Origin: Dehalococcoidia bacterium
Lineage (GTDB): Bacteria > Chloroflexota > Dehalococcoidia > UBA6926
Reading direction: 5' to 3'
Length of the DNA stretch: 5,127 bases
Assembly: GCA_029941095.1 (NCBI GenBank)
Contig: JAPYRO010000094.1
Coordinates: 1 to 5,127 of the forward strand
The first letter of the stretch is position 1. Each line of letters opens with the position of its first letter. Below are positions 4,890-5,127 of the stretch, piece by piece. Position numbers and translations under genes: made by a program. The notes beneath the pieces are model-generated. The model was not told the origin of the DNA and made no database searches. It was given only the letters and a program-made list of their open reading frames with translations.

Positions 4890-5127
4890 CTAAGATTTAG
4901 TTATATTGAATTCATCCAGTAAATCATAGTTCCCCTCAACTAGTAGATCTAAGAAATGCGTTGTTTTTGCCCTATTAGCATTACCTTTTTCCGCGAAAAA
5001 ACCTTGGCTCAAGTTTGTGGCAACAGCTACCGTACCATTTGAAACCACTGCTACGGGTGTTTTTAGTTCATTTATACGATTTAATACATAGGGTATAGGG
5101 CCACTTCCCCCTGTCAATATAAGTCCT
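4890..5127 (-). CDS. DRTGG-domain protein (BioD-like/phosphotransacetylase type), C-terminal fragment
   Basis: The last 79 codons of a gene that runs off the right edge. The reading frame is open to the edge: the residues before TGGSGP are G-L-I-L, and the nearest possible start (TTG at 5117) is an internal Leu codon, so this is not a small separate gene. The segment GLILTGGSGPIPYVLNRI followed by TPVAVVSNGTVAVATNL resembles the DRTGG domain pattern (I-L-T-G-G-x-x-P then P-V-x-x-V-x-x-D-T-x-x-A). That domain occurs after a BioD-like ATPase domain in standalone COG0857-type proteins and in long phosphate acetyltransferases, where it is thought to be regulatory. The tail KTTHFLDLLVEGNYDLLDEFN also fits its final helices. 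The usual Asp before Thr is replaced by Gly (NGT). The gene ends in TAG, 65 bases upstream of DUF3090. The family call is by eye and moderate. Confidence 0.58.
   Translation of the reverse strand, partial: GLILTGGSGPIPYVLNRINELKTPVAVVSNGTVAVATNLSQGFFAEKGNANRAKTTHFLDLLVEGNYDLLDEFNITKS

Noticed and set aside
4863..4922. A strong AGGAGG on the plus strand followed by ATG at 4881 and 13 codons
   Set aside because: The spacing of 12 bases is long, the peptide is tiny, and it overlaps the DRTGG gene on the other strand. Chance is the simplest explanation.

Overview
The window is AT-rich bacterial DNA (roughly 40% GC by eye) with short intergenic gaps and seven protein genes, two of them cut by the window edges, plus one tRNA gene. 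The best lineage clue is the gene pair at 3555-4824: an SCO1664-like (TIGR03843-type) kinase-fold protein and a DUF3090 (TIGR03847-type) protein. This pair is known mainly from Actinobacteria and also from Chloroflexota. With the low GC and the style of the MFS and MBL proteins, a Chloroflexota bacterium such as a marine SAR202/Dehalococcoidia-like lineage is the most likely source. That placement is inference, not proof.

Left part (1-1301, all minus strand): proC (pyrroline-5-carboxylate reductase), then yggT (small membrane protein) 10 bases downstream, then the first 60 codons of an MFS transporter that starts with TTG and runs off the left edge. proC and yggT form the familiar proline-biosynthesis/YggT pair. 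The MFS gene follows after 54 bases and may or may not share the transcript.

Middle (1302-2635): a divergent promoter region separates proC from a plus-strand tRNA-Asn(GTT) gene at 1438-1510, which has a well-formed sigma-70-type promoter. A complete MBL-fold hydrolase with all expected metal ligands lies on the minus strand at 1628-2467. The 168-base region between it and the next gene is a divergent control region with three tandem copies of an 8-base unit and candidate promoters on both strands.

Right part (2636-5127): an inositol-monophosphatase-family phosphatase on the plus strand, with an unusual arginine-rich C-terminal tail, converges with only 10 bases between stop codons on the minus-strand DUF3090/SCO1664-like pair. 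The pair is tightly spaced (16 bases, good Shine-Dalgarno) and probably co-transcribed. Beyond it lies the 3' end of a gene whose product looks like the DRTGG domain of BioD-like/phosphotransacetylase-type proteins.

The most interesting content is the uncharacterised pair and its neighbourhood: a kinase-fold protein, a putative zinc-knuckle protein and an IMPase-family phosphatase side by side, which recalls the mycobacterial region holding DUF3090, SCO1664-like, CysQ and MshC genes. A 15-base sequence is also repeated exactly in the control regions of the MBL/IMPase block and of the DUF3090 gene, and could be a shared regulatory site.
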